Source: Pseudomonas corrugata (lineage in GTDB: Bacteria; Pseudomonadota; Gammaproteobacteria; Pseudomonadales; Pseudomonadaceae). From it: a stretch of 64,000 nucleotides of DNA. The position numbers and the translations under genes are program-made. The stretch covers positions 310,397-374,396 of the forward strand of contig NZ_LHVK01000014.1 of NCBI RefSeq assembly GCF_001269905.1. Direction: 5' to 3'. Every line of letters starts with the position of its first letter. The stretch's first letter is position 1. A model generated the notes under the pieces. It searched no databases. It saw only the letters and a list, made by a program, of their open reading frames with translations, and had not been told where the DNA came from. Positions 7,923-16,976 of the stretch are shown one piece after another.

Positions 7923-10862
7923 ATGAGCCTGCCCCTGCGTGCCGAAATACCGGCAATTCTCCAGTCATTGGTCAGCCGTGCCGAGCAGTCGTTCCGTGCG
8001 GCGGTTGCCCTGCTGGACAATGACCCCGAGCTGTCTACCTGGACGCCGGAGCGCTGGAAGGAGTTCCATCGCGTCGCGGCCGCCAGTGATTTTGTCATCG
8101 AGCAGAGTGTCCGCGAACCTTTGATGCTACTGGAACTGGTGCGCAGTGGCGAACTGGACCGCAGCCTGGCCGCCGGCGAAATGTGCGCGCAGATAGGCGC
8201 GGCGGTGCAGGCCGCCGAGAGCGAAGATGAACTGGGGCGTGTCCTGCGCCGCCAGCGTACGCGCCAGCAGGTGCGGATCATCTGGCGCGACCTGAACCGC
8301 AAGGCCGACCTCGTCCAGACCTGCCGCGATCTGTCGGACATGGCCGATACCTGCATCGACCAGGCCTACCAGTGGTTGTACCAGCGACTCTGCCAGCAAT
8401 TCGGCACGCCCACCGGTCGACGCAGTGGTGCTGCACAGCACATGGTGATCCTGGGCATGGGCAAGCTGGGTGCGGTGGAGTTGAACCTGTCGTCGGACAT
8501 CGACCTGATCTTCGCCTACCCCGAGGGCGGCGAAACCGTTGGTGTGAAGCGGCCGCTGGATAACCAGGAATTCTTCATCCGCGTTGGCCAGCGCCTGATC
8601 AAGGCCCTGGACCTGATAACCGTCGACGGTTTCGTGTTCCGCGTCGACATGCGTTTGCGCCCCTACGGCTCGGCCGGTGCGCTGGTGCTGAGCTTCAACG
8701 CCCTGGAGCAGTATTACCAGGATCAGGGGCGCGACTGGGAACGCTACGCGATGATCAAGGCGCGGGTGGTGGCGGGCGACCAGGTGGCGGGTGCGCAGTT
8801 GCTCGACATGCTGCGCCCGTTCGTTTATCGCCGTTACCTGGATTTTTCCGCCATCGAAGCGCTGCGCACCATGAAGCAACTGATCCAGCAGGAAGTGCGG
8901 CGCAAAGGCATGGCCGACAATATCAAGCTGGGGTCGGGCGGTATCCGTGAAGTGGAGTTCATCGCCCAGGCGTTCCAGTTGATCCACGGCGGGCGCGACC
9001 TGAGCCTGCAACAGCGCCCGTTGCTGAAAGTGCTGGGCACCCTGGAAGGCCAAGGTTATCTGCCTGCCGAAGTGATCGACGAGCTGCGTCAGGGCTATGA
9101 ATTCCTGCGATACACCGAGCATGCGATCCAGGCCATCGCCGACCGCCAGACCCAGATGCTGCCGGACAGCCCCCAGGATCAGGCGCGCATCGCATTCATG
9201 CTGGGCTTTGCCGACTGGGCGGCGTTCCACGAGCAATTAATGTATTGGCGTGGGCGCGTGGCCTGGCATTTTGGTCAGGTCATCGCTGATCCGGATGAAG
9301 AAGAGGGCAGCGAAAGCGAGGTGGTGGTGGGCGGTGAGTGGTTGCCGTTATGGGAAGACAGCCAGGACGAAGAGGCCGCGTGCCGGCAGTTGGAGGAGGG
9401 TGGTTTCGTCAATGCACCCAAGGCGCTGAAGGCCCTGGCCGTCCTGCGCACCAGTCCGCAATTGCGCGCCATGCAGCGCCTGGGGCGTGAACGTCTGGAT
9501 GCATTCATTCCTCGCCTGCTGGCCCAGGCGGTGGAACATGCCGATCCAGACCTGGTGCTTGAACGGGTATTGCCATTGGTGGAGGCAGTGGCCCGTCGTT
9601 CGGCCTATCTGGTGCTGCTGACGGAAAACCCCGGCGCCCTGCGGCGCTTGCTGACGCTGTGCGCGGCGAGCCCGTGGATCGCCGAGCAGATCACCCGTTT
9701 CCCCTTGCTGTTGGATGAGTTGCTCAATGAAGGTCGTCTGTTCAAGCCGCCCTTGGCACCGGAGCTGGCGGCGGAGTTGCGCGAACGCCTGACGCGGATT
9801 CCCGAGGATGACCTGGAGCAGCAGATGGAAGCCCTGCGGCATTTCAAACTGGCACACCGGCTGCGGGTGGCCGCGTCGGAAATCGCCGGCAGCCTGCCGC
9901 TTATGAAGGTCAGCGATTACCTGACCTGGCTGGCCGAGGCAATTCTCGAGCAAGTCCTGGCCCTGGCCTGGCGCCAGACGGCGGCCAAGCATGGCGTACC
10001 GTTGCGCACGGACGGCAGTTTGTGCGATCCGGGCTTCATTATTGTCGGTTACGGGAAAGTCGGCGGCCTGGAATTGGGGCATGGTTCCGATCTGGACTTG
10101 GTGTTTATCCACGACGGCGATCCCCAGGCGGAAACCGACGGGCCTAAACCCATCGACGGAGCACAGTTCTTCACCCGGCTTGGCCAACGGATCATCCATT
10201 TGCTGACGGCTCAGACCAACTCCGGACAGTTATATGAAGTGGATATGCGCCTGCGGCCGTCCGGGGCGTCGGGGTTGCTGGTCAGTTCCCTTGGGGCATT
10301 TGCCCGTTATCAGGAGAATGAAGCCTGGACCTGGGAGCACCAGGCACTGGTGCGGGCCCGGGTATTGGTGGGCAGTCAGGATGTGGGCCAGGCCTTCGAG
10401 AAAGTCCGGGCTCAGGTGCTTGGGCGCAAACGCGATCTGCCTACGTTGCGCCAGGAGGTCAGCGAGATGCGCGCCAAGATGCGCGATAACCTGGGTAGCA
10501 AGGCCACTGCCGCCGGCACCGCGCCAAATGCTTTCGAGGCGGCAGCGCCCTTCGATATCAAGCAGGACGCCGGAGGTATCGTCGATATTGAATTTATGGT
10601 GCAATACGCGGCCCTGGCGTGGTCCGAGGAACACCCATCGCTGGCGCGCTACACCGATAACATCCGCATCCTGGAAGGGTTGCAAGAGGTCGGCCTGATG
10701 CCGCCCGAAGATGCCGCCCTGCTGCGCGAGGCCTATAAAGCCTACCGCTCCGCCGCCCACCGCCAGGCCTTGCAGAAAGAGGCCGGGGTGATCACCGGCG
10801 ACCAGTTTGTGGATGAGCGCAGACAGGTGCTGCGGATCTGGCGCGAGCTGGGACTGAGCTGA
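7923..10862 (+). CDS. glnE: Bifunctional glutamine synthetase adenylyltransferase/deadenylase
   Basis: A 979-residue protein that adenylylates and deadenylylates glutamine synthetase in response to PII, thereby setting nitrogen assimilation. Both nucleotidyltransferase modules are visible. The N-terminal deadenylase module has GMGKLGAVELNLSSDIDLIF near residue 180. The C-terminal adenylylase module has GYGKVGGLELGHGSDLDLVF near residue 705. A helical PII-responding linker lies between and after them. The ATG at 7923 follows an AAGGAT sequence by four bases. Length equals that of Pseudomonas GlnE. It is divergent from aceE, as in other pseudomonads. In P. aeruginosa ilvE follows; here a REP array and waaF follow instead. 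Confidence 0.97.
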   Translation: MSLPLRAEIPAILQSLVSRAEQSFRAAVALLDNDPELSTWTPERWKEFHRVAAASDFVIEQSVREPLMLLELVRSGELDRSLAAGEMCAQIGAAVQAAESEDELGRVLRRQRTRQQVRIIWRDLNRKADLVQTCRDLSDMADTCIDQAYQWLYQRLCQQFGTPTGRRSGAAQHMVILGMGKLGAVELNLSSDIDLIFAYPEGGETVGVKRPLDNQEFFIRVGQRLIKALDLITVDGFVFRVDMRLRPYGSAGALVLSFNALEQYYQDQGRDWERYAMIKARVVAGDQVAGAQLLDMLRPFVYRRYLDFSAIEALRTMKQLIQQEVRRKGMADNIKLGSGGIREVEFIAQAFQLIHGGRDLSLQQRPLLKVLGTLEGQGYLPAEVIDELRQGYEFLRYTEHAIQAIADRQTQMLPDSPQDQARIAFMLGFADWAAFHEQLMYWRGRVAWHFGQVIADPDEEEGSESEVVVGGEWLPLWEDSQDEEAACRQLEEGGFVNAPKALKALAVLRTSPQLRAMQRLGRERLDAFIPRLLAQAVEHADPDLVLERVLPLVEAVARRSAYLVLLTENPGALRRLLTLCAASPWIAEQITRFPLLLDELLNEGRLFKPPLAPELAAELRERLTRIPEDDLEQQMEALRHFKLAHRLRVAASEIAGSLPLMKVSDYLTWLAEAILEQVLALAWRQTAAKHGVPLRTDGSLCDPGFIIVGYGKVGGLELGHGSDLDLVFIHDGDPQAETDGPKPIDGAQFFTRLGQRIIHLLTAQTNSGQLYEVDMRLRPSGASGLLVSSLGAFARYQENEAWTWEHQALVRARVLVGSQDVGQAFEKVRAQVLGRKRDLPTLRQEVSEMRAKMRDNLGSKATAAGTAPNAFEAAAPFDIKQDAGGIVDIEFMVQYAALAWSEEHPSLARYTDNIRILEGLQEVGLMPPEDAALLREAYKAYRSAAHRQALQKEAGVITGDQFVDERRQVLRIWRELGLS

Positions 10863-10870
10863 GTATTGAA

Positions 10871-11363
10871 TGTGGGAGCGAGCCTGCTCGCGAAAGCGGA
10901 GTGTCAGGCGGCATTGATTGACTGTGCCGGCCTCATCGCGAGCAGGCTCGCTCCCACAATGGATTTGTGGTGTTTGATGTATTTGGGGTAGATGAAGACC
11001 CCCTGTGGGAGCGAGCCTGCTCGCGAAGGCGGAGTATCAGGCGGCATTGATGTTGACTGTGCCGGCCTCATCGCGAGCAGGCTCGCTCCCACAATGGATT
11101 TGTGGTGTTTGATGTATTTGGGGTAGATGAAGACCCCCTGTGGGAGCGAGCCTGCCCGCGAAGGCGGAGTGTCAGGCGGCATTGATGTTGACGGTGCCGG
11201 CCTCATCGCGAGCAGGCTCGCTCCCACAATGGATTTGTGGTGTTTGATGTATTTGGGGTAGATGAAGACCCCCTGTGGGAGCGAGCCTGCTCGCGAAGGC
11301 GGTGTATCGGGCGATGTTGATGTTGGCTGTGCCGACCTCATCGCGAGCGAGCCCGCTCCCACA
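10871..11363. repeat. Tandem array of four REPIN units, period 135 bp
   Basis: Four units each hold a forward REP (TGTGGGAGCGAGCCTGCTCG) and an inverted REP about 65 bases later: 10871-10958, 11004-11093, 11139-11228 and 11274-11363. Units 2 to 4 begin exactly 135 bases apart. The bases between units (including TTTGTGGTGTTTGATGTATT) are nearly identical, so the array grew by tandem duplication rather than by independent insertion. The fourth unit is the most diverged. The region 10863-11430 has no credible gene; open frames that cross it are repeat artefacts. Confidence 0.95.
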
Positions 11364-11430
11364 ATGGAAGTGTGATGTGTTGTAGATTGAAGGCAGAAGG
11401 CAACGACCTGGGCCACAGTGATTCTCGAGG

Positions 11431-11462
11431 CGGGGAGGCGTAGGCCTCCCCGTATCGTTTTT
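11431..11462 (+). terminator. Terminator-like hairpin just before waaF
   Basis: CGGGGAGGC and GCCTCCCCG form a strong stem with a short loop, followed by TATCGTTTTT. It would serve as the glnE terminator on the plus strand. It ends only nine bases before the waaF start codon, so it could also attenuate transcription into the LPS cluster or affect waaF translation. Confidence 0.65.
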
Positions 11463-11471
11463 GGAACGCAC

Positions 11472-12506
11472 ATGAATATTTTGATCGTTGGGCCCAGTTG
11501 GGTCGGTGACATGGTGATGGCGCAGACACTGTTCCAGTGCCTGAAACAGCTCCACCCGCAATGCGAGATCGACGTCCTGGCCCCCGAGTGGAGCCGACCG
11601 ATCCTGGAACGCATGCCGCAAGTACGCAAGGCCTTGAGCTTTCCGCTCGGTCACGGTGTGCTGGAGCTGGCGACCCGCAGACGCATCGGCAAGTCCCTGG
11701 CCAGTCAATATGACCAGGCAATCCTGTTACCCAACTCGTTGAAGTCGGCATTGGTGCCGTTCTTCGCCGGGATCCCCAAGCGTACCGGCTGGCGCGGCGA
11801 GTTCCGCTATGGCCTGCTCAACGATGTGCGCACGCTGGACAAAGATCGCTATCCGCTGATGATCGAGCGTTTCATGGCCCTGGCCTATGCGCCGGGTGCC
11901 GAGTTGCCCAAGCCCTACCCGCGTCCTGATCTGCAGATCGATCCAGTGACCCGCGAAGCGGCGCTGGCCAAGTTCGGCCTGAGCCTGGACCGCCCGGTGT
12001 TGGCGTTGTGCCCCGGTGCCGAGTTCGGCGAATCCAAGCGTTGGCCGGCGGATCATTACGCCCAGGTGGCCGAAGCGAAGATCCGCGAAGGTTGGCAAGT
12101 CTGGCTCTTCGGTTCGAAAAACGATCACTCGGTGGGCGAGGACATCCGTTCGCGGCTGATTCCGGGCCTGCGGGAAGAGGCGGTAAACCTCAGTGGTGAC
12201 ACGTCCCTGGCGGAAGCCATTGACCTGTTGTCCTGCGCCGATTCGGTGGTGTCCAACGATTCCGGGCTGATGCACGTGGCCGCCGCCCTGAACCGCCCAT
12301 TGGTGGCCGTTTACGGCTCTACCTCGCCGGGTTTTACGCCACCACTGGCCGACAAGGTCGAAGTGGTGCGCCTGGGCATTGAATGCAGCCCGTGCTTCGA
12401 CCGTACCTGCCGCTTCGGTCATTACAATTGTCTGCGTCAGCTCATGCCTCCGTCGGTGAATGATGCTCTGGCACGTTTGCAGGGCATCCCCGTGGAGGTC
12501 CAGTAA
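11472..12506 (+). CDS. waaF: ADP-heptose:LPS heptosyltransferase II
   Basis: A 344-residue GT9-family enzyme that adds the second L-glycero-D-manno-heptose to the LPS inner core at the cytoplasmic membrane. The N-terminus MNILIVGPSWVGDMVMAQ is the family's usual start. The late ADP-heptose-binding region has SNDSGLMHVAAALNRPLVAV near residue 265, followed by a Cys-rich C-terminal stretch (ECSPCFDRTC). The ATG at 11472 is preferred over an in-frame ATG 54 bases upstream, which would put the start inside the hairpin at 11431-11462 and add a non-family extension. It opens the LPS core operon; the waaC start lies one base after its stop codon. Confidence 0.96.
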   Translation: MNILIVGPSWVGDMVMAQTLFQCLKQLHPQCEIDVLAPEWSRPILERMPQVRKALSFPLGHGVLELATRRRIGKSLASQYDQAILLPNSLKSALVPFFAGIPKRTGWRGEFRYGLLNDVRTLDKDRYPLMIERFMALAYAPGAELPKPYPRPDLQIDPVTREAALAKFGLSLDRPVLALCPGAEFGESKRWPADHYAQVAEAKIREGWQVWLFGSKNDHSVGEDIRSRLIPGLREEAVNLSGDTSLAEAIDLLSCADSVVSNDSGLMHVAAALNRPLVAVYGSTSPGFTPPLADKVEVVRLGIECSPCFDRTCRFGHYNCLRQLMPPSVNDALARLQGIPVEVQ

Positions 12507-12507
12507 C

Positions 12508-13566
12508 TTGCGGGTACTGTTGATCAAGACCTCTTCGCTGGGTGATGTGGTCCACACGCTGCCGGCGTTGACCGACGCGGCGCGGGCGATTCCCGGCATC
12601 CGGTTCGATTGGGTGGTGGAAGAGGGTTTCGCCGAGATTCCGACCTGGCACCCGGCCGTGGGTAAGGTCATTCCGGTGGCGATCCGCCGCTGGCGCAAGA
12701 ACCTCTGGCAAACCATCAAGAGCGGCGAGTGGCGACGCTTCAAGCAGAGCATGCGCGCTGAACGGTATGACCTGGTGATCGATGCCCAGGGCCTGCTCAA
12801 AAGTGCCTGGCTGACTCGCTACGTCAAGGCTCCTGTGGCCGGCCTGGATAAGGATTCGGCCCGTGAACCCCTGGCTGCGCGTTTCTATTCCCGTCGCCTG
12901 GCGGTGGCACGCGGTCAGCACGCGGTAGAGCGTGTGCGGCAGTTGTTCGCCGTGGCGCTGGGCTATGACCTGCCCCAGAGCCTGGGCAACTACGGCCTGA
13001 GCGTCGATCGTTTGGTGGAACTTCCGCGCGCGTACCCTTATGTGGTGTTCCTGCACGGCACGACATGGGAATCCAAGCACTGGCCGGAGCTGTATTGGCG
13101 CCAGCTCACCGAGCGCATGGGCCAGTTCGGCGTGGTGGTGAAGTTGCCGTGGGGCAATCCGCTGGAAAAAGCCCGGGCCGAACGTATCGCCAATGGGCTG
13201 CGTAACGCCCTGGTGCTGCCGAAACTGAACCTGGGTGGGATGGGCAAGGTACTGGCCGGCGCCCAGGCTTGTGTGGCGGTAGACACTGGCCTGGGTCACC
13301 TGGCCGCCGCCCTGGACGTGCCGACCATCTCACTGCTCGGCCCCACCAACCCGGTGCTGACTGGCGCCTATGGCAAGGGCCAGATCCATCTTGCCAGCGA
13401 TTTCCCCTGTGCCCCTTGCATGCAGAAACAATGCACTTATCCGCCGACCGCCGAAGATGCCCGTCGGTTTGACCTGAAGCGCGAGCAGCCCTTGTGCTTT
13501 ACGCGACTGAACCCCGAGCGTGTTGCCAGCCACCTGAGCACGTTATTGGCTGAGGAGCCGCGCTGA
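12508..13566 (+). CDS. waaC: ADP-heptose:LPS heptosyltransferase I (TTG start)
   Basis: A 352-residue GT9 enzyme that adds the first heptose to Kdo. The N-terminus LRVLLIKTSSLGDVVHTLPA is the conserved WaaC start, and it can only be reached from a TTG at 12508. GGAGG at 12494-12498 lies nine bases upstream and supports this TTG; no ATG or GTG is nearby in frame. The C-terminal domain carries AVDTGLGHLAAALDVP near residue 257. The gene starts right after the waaF stop and overlaps the waaG start by one base, so translation is probably coupled. Confidence 0.95.
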   Translation: MRVLLIKTSSLGDVVHTLPALTDAARAIPGIRFDWVVEEGFAEIPTWHPAVGKVIPVAIRRWRKNLWQTIKSGEWRRFKQSMRAERYDLVIDAQGLLKSAWLTRYVKAPVAGLDKDSAREPLAARFYSRRLAVARGQHAVERVRQLFAVALGYDLPQSLGNYGLSVDRLVELPRAYPYVVFLHGTTWESKHWPELYWRQLTERMGQFGVVVKLPWGNPLEKARAERIANGLRNALVLPKLNLGGMGKVLAGAQACVAVDTGLGHLAAALDVPTISLLGPTNPVLTGAYGKGQIHLASDFPCAPCMQKQCTYPPTAEDARRFDLKREQPLCFTRLNPERVASHLSTLLAEEPR

Positions 13567-14687
13567 TGCAATTGGCTTTTGTCCTTTATAAATACTTTCC
13601 CTTCGGCGGCCTGCAGCGTGACTTCATGCGCATCGCCCTGGAATGCCAGCGGCGTGGTCATCAGATCCGTGTCTACACGCTGATCTGGGAAGGTGACGTC
13701 CCGCCGGGTTTCGAAGTGTTGGTGGCACCAGTCAAGGCACTGTTCAACCATCGTCGCAACGAGAAGCTCAGTGCGTGGATGGAAGCCGACCTGGCCAGGC
13801 GCCCGGTAGACCGTTTGATCGGCTTCAACAAGATGCCTGGCCTGGACGTGTATTACGCCGCCGACGGCTGTTTTGAAGACAAGGCGCAGACCCTGCGCAA
13901 TTCCTTGTATCGACGCTGGGGTCGCTACCGGCATTTTGCCGAGTACGAGCGAGCGGTGTTCGCCAGGGACGCCAAGACAGACGTGCTGATGATTTCCGAA
14001 GTCCAGCAGCCGCTGTTCATCAAGCATTACGGCACGCCACTGGAGCGCTTCCACTTATTGCCGCCGGGCATCGCCCAGGACCGCCGCCGACCCGCCGATG
14101 CTGACGCGATTCGTGCCGCGTTCCGTGCTGAGTTCGAACTGGCCGATGACGATCTGCTATTGGTGCAAATCGGGTCCGGGTTCAAGACCAAGGGCGTGGA
14201 TCGCAGTCTCAAGGCGCTCGCCGCTCTGCCTGCCGAACTGAAAAAACGTACCCGGCTGTTTGTAATCGGCCAGGACGACCCCAAAGTATTCCAATTGCAG
14301 AGCGCCACGTTGGGGCTCGGTGACAATGTGCGATTCCTCAAGGGGCGCAGCGATATCCCGCGTTTCCTCCTGGGCGCCGACCTGTTGATTCATCCGGCGT
14401 ACAACGAAAACACTGGCACTGTGCTGCTCGAAGCGCTGGTGGCCGGGTTGCCGGTGCTGGTCAGTGCGGTGTGCGGGTACGCCCATTACATCGCCGAGGC
14501 CGACAGTGGGCTGGTGCTGGACGAGCCGTTCGAACAGGCGCAGCTCACCGAATACCTGGAACGGATGCTGGGTGATGCCGATGCGCGGGCGGCCTGGAGC
14601 CGCAATGGTCTGGCCTTCGCGGAAACGGCCGACCTCTACAGCATGCCGCAGCACGCGGCCGATGTGATATTGGCGGAGCACCCGTAA
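13566..14687 (+). CDS. waaG: UDP-glucose:(heptosyl)LPS alpha-1,3-glucosyltransferase
   Basis: A 373-residue GT4-family (GT-B fold) glycosyltransferase. In pseudomonads WaaG adds the first outer-core sugar (galactosamine in P. aeruginosa) to HepII; the exact donor here cannot be read from the sequence. The family N-terminus QLAFVLYKYFPFGGLQRDF and the C-terminal nucleotide-binding signature HPAYNENTGTVLLEALVAGL (near residue 277, EX7E type) are both present. Its ATG overlaps the waaC stop (TGATG) and its stop overlaps the waaP start (TAATG), the arrangement of a tightly coupled operon. The gene order waaF-waaC-waaG-waaP matches P. aeruginosa PA5012-PA5009. Confidence 0.95.
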   Translation: MQLAFVLYKYFPFGGLQRDFMRIALECQRRGHQIRVYTLIWEGDVPPGFEVLVAPVKALFNHRRNEKLSAWMEADLARRPVDRLIGFNKMPGLDVYYAADGCFEDKAQTLRNSLYRRWGRYRHFAEYERAVFARDAKTDVLMISEVQQPLFIKHYGTPLERFHLLPPGIAQDRRRPADADAIRAAFRAEFELADDDLLLVQIGSGFKTKGVDRSLKALAALPAELKKRTRLFVIGQDDPKVFQLQSATLGLGDNVRFLKGRSDIPRFLLGADLLIHPAYNENTGTVLLEALVAGLPVLVSAVCGYAHYIAEADSGLVLDEPFEQAQLTEYLERMLGDADARAAWSRNGLAFAETADLYSMPQHAADVILAEHP

Positions 14688-15493
14688 TGAAATTGATGCT
14701 GGCCGAACCGTTCAAGAGCCTTTGGGCCGGGCGCGATGCGTTCGTCGAAGTCGAGGCGCTCAAGGGCGAGGTCTATCGTGAACTGGAAGCCCGGCGCACC
14801 TTGCGCACCGAGGTGGACGGTCGCGGCTTTTTCGTGAAGATCCACCGTGGCATCGGTTGGGGCGAGATCGTCAAGAACCTGGTCACCGCCAAGCTGCCGG
14901 TCCTCGGTGCGGGGCAGGAGTGGAAAGCCATCCAGCGCCTGCAGGAAGTCGGCGTGCCGACCATGACCGCCGTTGCGTATGGCGAAAAGGGCCAGAACCC
15001 GGCGGACCAGCACTCCTTCATCGTCACCGAAGAGCTGGCGCCGACCATCAGTCTCGAAGACTTCAGCATCGACTGGGTCAAGCATCCGCCGCAACCGGCG
15101 CTCAAGCGGGCCCTGATCGCCGAAGTGGCGCGCATGACCGGCATGATGCACCGTGCCGGGGTCAACCATCGCGACTGCTACATCTGCCATTTTCTGCTGC
15201 ACACCGACAAGCCGGTGACCCCGCGGGATTTCAAGCTCTCGGTGATTGACCTGCATCGCGCCCAGACCCGGCCGGCCATTACCACTCGTTGGCGCAACAA
15301 GGACTTGGCTGCGCTGTATTTCTCGGCGCTGGACATCGGACTGACCCGTCGTGACAAGCTGCGCTTTTTGAAGGGCTACTTTCAGCAGCCGTTGCGCCGG
15401 ATCCTGGCGCAAGAGGCCGCACTGTTGAGCAGGCTCGAAGCCAAGGCCAACAAACTCTATGCCCGCAAACAGCGGTACGGGGATGCGCTCTGA
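14687..15493 (+). CDS. waaP: LPS core heptose (I) kinase
   Basis: A 268-residue protein-kinase-like enzyme that phosphorylates inner-core HepI. Phosphate on the core is essential for viability and LPS export in P. aeruginosa. The kinase landmarks are the catalytic loop NHRDCYICHFLLH near residue 158, with the Asp in HRD, and the metal-binding VIDLHRAQ near residue 187. A Lys in FFVKIHR near residue 47 is the likely ATP-binding lysine. Length is that of P. aeruginosa WaaP. Start and stop overlap both neighbours by one base. It is the first of five WaaP-type kinases in this cluster. Confidence 0.95.
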   Translation: MKLMLAEPFKSLWAGRDAFVEVEALKGEVYRELEARRTLRTEVDGRGFFVKIHRGIGWGEIVKNLVTAKLPVLGAGQEWKAIQRLQEVGVPTMTAVAYGEKGQNPADQHSFIVTEELAPTISLEDFSIDWVKHPPQPALKRALIAEVARMTGMMHRAGVNHRDCYICHFLLHTDKPVTPRDFKLSVIDLHRAQTRPAITTRWRNKDLAALYFSALDIGLTRRDKLRFLKGYFQQPLRRILAQEAALLSRLEAKANKLYARKQRYGDAL

Positions 15494-16227
15494 TGTCGGG
15501 TTGGAAACTGGAGCCGGCGTACGCCGAGCTGGCGCAGGATTTCGGCAGCCTCGATGCGGTATTCGCCCTGCAAGGGGAGCGCTTGACCCGCGACCCGCTG
15601 TCGGAGGTGATCCGCGTACAGCGCGATGGCGTGAACTATTACGTCAAGCGCTACGTCGGGGCAGGCAAGGGTTTGCGCCGTTACCTGGGCAAGCCGCGGG
15701 TCAAGTCCGAATGGCAGAACCTCAAGCGCTTCGCCAAGTGGGGCATTCCTACGGCCGAGATCGTGGCATGGGGCCTGGAGCGCAACGGCGCCGCCTATGC
15801 CCGGGGGGCGATGATCACCCGCGAACTGCCCTGCACCGAAGACCTCTCGGCTCTGGCCGAGCGACACGACCTGCGGCTGGCTGATCGTGCCTGGGTTGAT
15901 GGAGTGAGCCGGCAACTGGCCGGTTATACCCGGACCATGCACGAGCATCGTTTCACCCATAACGACCTGAAGTGGCGCAATCTGTTGATCGACGACCGGT
16001 CACGGCTGTTTTTGATCGACTGCCCGAACGGTGATTTCTGGCGGGGATTCTGGCTCAAGTACCGCATCACCAAGGACCTGGCGTGCCTGGACAAAGTCGC
16101 CAAGTATCACTTGTCGGCCACCCAGCGCCTGCGTTTCTACCTGCAATACCGCCAACGCGATCGACTCGATACGTGCGACAAGAAGCGCATCCGTCACGTG
16201 GTGAGATTTTTCGAGGGGCGTGAATGA
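15493..16227 (+). CDS. wapP: WaaP-type LPS core kinase
   Basis: A 244-residue member of the Kdo/WaaP kinase family, second in the row as PA5008 is in P. aeruginosa. The catalytic loop reads THNDLKWRNLLI near residue 156 and the metal-binding site FLIDCPNGDF near residue 174; the ATP lysine is in YYVKRYV near residue 51. It is thought to add phosphate to an inner-core heptose, but which position is not known from sequence. The name follows the P. aeruginosa naming of the gene after waaP. It overlaps waaP by one base and the next gene by four (ATGA). Confidence 0.85.
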   Translation: MSGWKLEPAYAELAQDFGSLDAVFALQGERLTRDPLSEVIRVQRDGVNYYVKRYVGAGKGLRRYLGKPRVKSEWQNLKRFAKWGIPTAEIVAWGLERNGAAYARGAMITRELPCTEDLSALAERHDLRLADRAWVDGVSRQLAGYTRTMHEHRFTHNDLKWRNLLIDDRSRLFLIDCPNGDFWRGFWLKYRITKDLACLDKVAKYHLSATQRLRFYLQYRQRDRLDTCDKKRIRHVVRFFEGRE

Positions 16228-16976
16228 CTGATTTCCTGGCCGCTGAAGACCGGCCATTGCTGGAACGCCATGGTCTGGACAGTTTCGACGCCTTATGGGC
16301 ACGGCAACTGGAGGCGGTGGACGAGCCCAATACGTCGGGCGATGGTTGGAGCAGTGTGTTTCGGCTGGAGCTGGAAGGGCGGGGCTATTACCTCAAGCGC
16401 CAGAGCAATTACTTGACGCGGACCTTGTCCCACCCCTTCGGTGAGCCGAGCTTTTCCCGGGAATTTCGCAACATCAGCCGTTATCGCCAGTTGGGTATCC
16501 CGGCCTTGCAAGCTGTGTTCTACGGCCAGCGCAAGATCGACGGCGAGGTGCGAGCGATCCTGCTGACGCGGGCCCTGGATGGCTGGGATGATCTGGATTC
16601 GCTGTTGCAGGACTGGCCGGCGCTGACGGCGGCGCAACGTTCGACCGTCCTGAAAGCCTGCGGTCACCTGGCGCGGCGGCTGCATGGCATGCATCAGGTT
16701 CATGGTTGCTTTTACCCCAAGCACATCTTTCTGCAAGCGACTGCCGATGGCTATCAGGCGCAATTGATCGACCTGGAGAAGACCCGCCCGCTACTGTTCG
16801 GTCAGCGCGACAGGGTCAAGGATCTTGAGCCTTTGCTGCGTCGTGCGTCAGTCTGGAATGAAGGCGAGGTTCGTCAGTTGTTGGCTGCCTATCTGGATCA
16901 GCCAGCGGACGCCGCTCTGGTCGATCGCTGGTTGACCCGCCTGACCGCCCGGCGCAGCCACAAGGAAGCCCGTTGA
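16224..16976 (+). CDS. wapQ: WaaP-type LPS core kinase, divergent
   Basis: A 250-residue kinase-fold protein in the PA5007 position. The expected catalytic loop is altered: HGCFYPKHIFL near residue 157 has Cys where HRD/HGD enzymes have Asp, while the later metal site LIDLEKTR near residue 178 is intact. Lys in YYLKRQS near residue 55 fits the ATP lysine. The same HxxxYxxH pattern is seen in WaaP (HRDCYICH), so the catalytic Asp question needs alignment. It overlaps both neighbours by a few bases, and the gene is part of the core-phosphorylation run. Confidence 0.82.
   Translation: MTDFLAAEDRPLLERHGLDSFDALWARQLEAVDEPNTSGDGWSSVFRLELEGRGYYLKRQSNYLTRTLSHPFGEPSFSREFRNISRYRQLGIPALQAVFYGQRKIDGEVRAILLTRALDGWDDLDSLLQDWPALTAAQRSTVLKACGHLARRLHGMHQVHGCFYPKHIFLQATADGYQAQLIDLEKTRPLLFGQRDRVKDLEPLLRRASVWNEGEVRQLLAAYLDQPADAALVDRWLTRLTARRSHKEAR

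Noticed and set aside
10871-11363. Possible CRISPR array
   Set aside because: Units are paired palindromic REPs with near-identical spacers and a 135-base period; CRISPR needs short repeats with unique spacers and no cas genes are present.
10904-11629. Minus-strand open frame across the REP array
   Set aside because: The protein is a repeated string (HHKSIVGASLLAMRPA) encoded by REP copies and has no start context; it is a repeat artefact.
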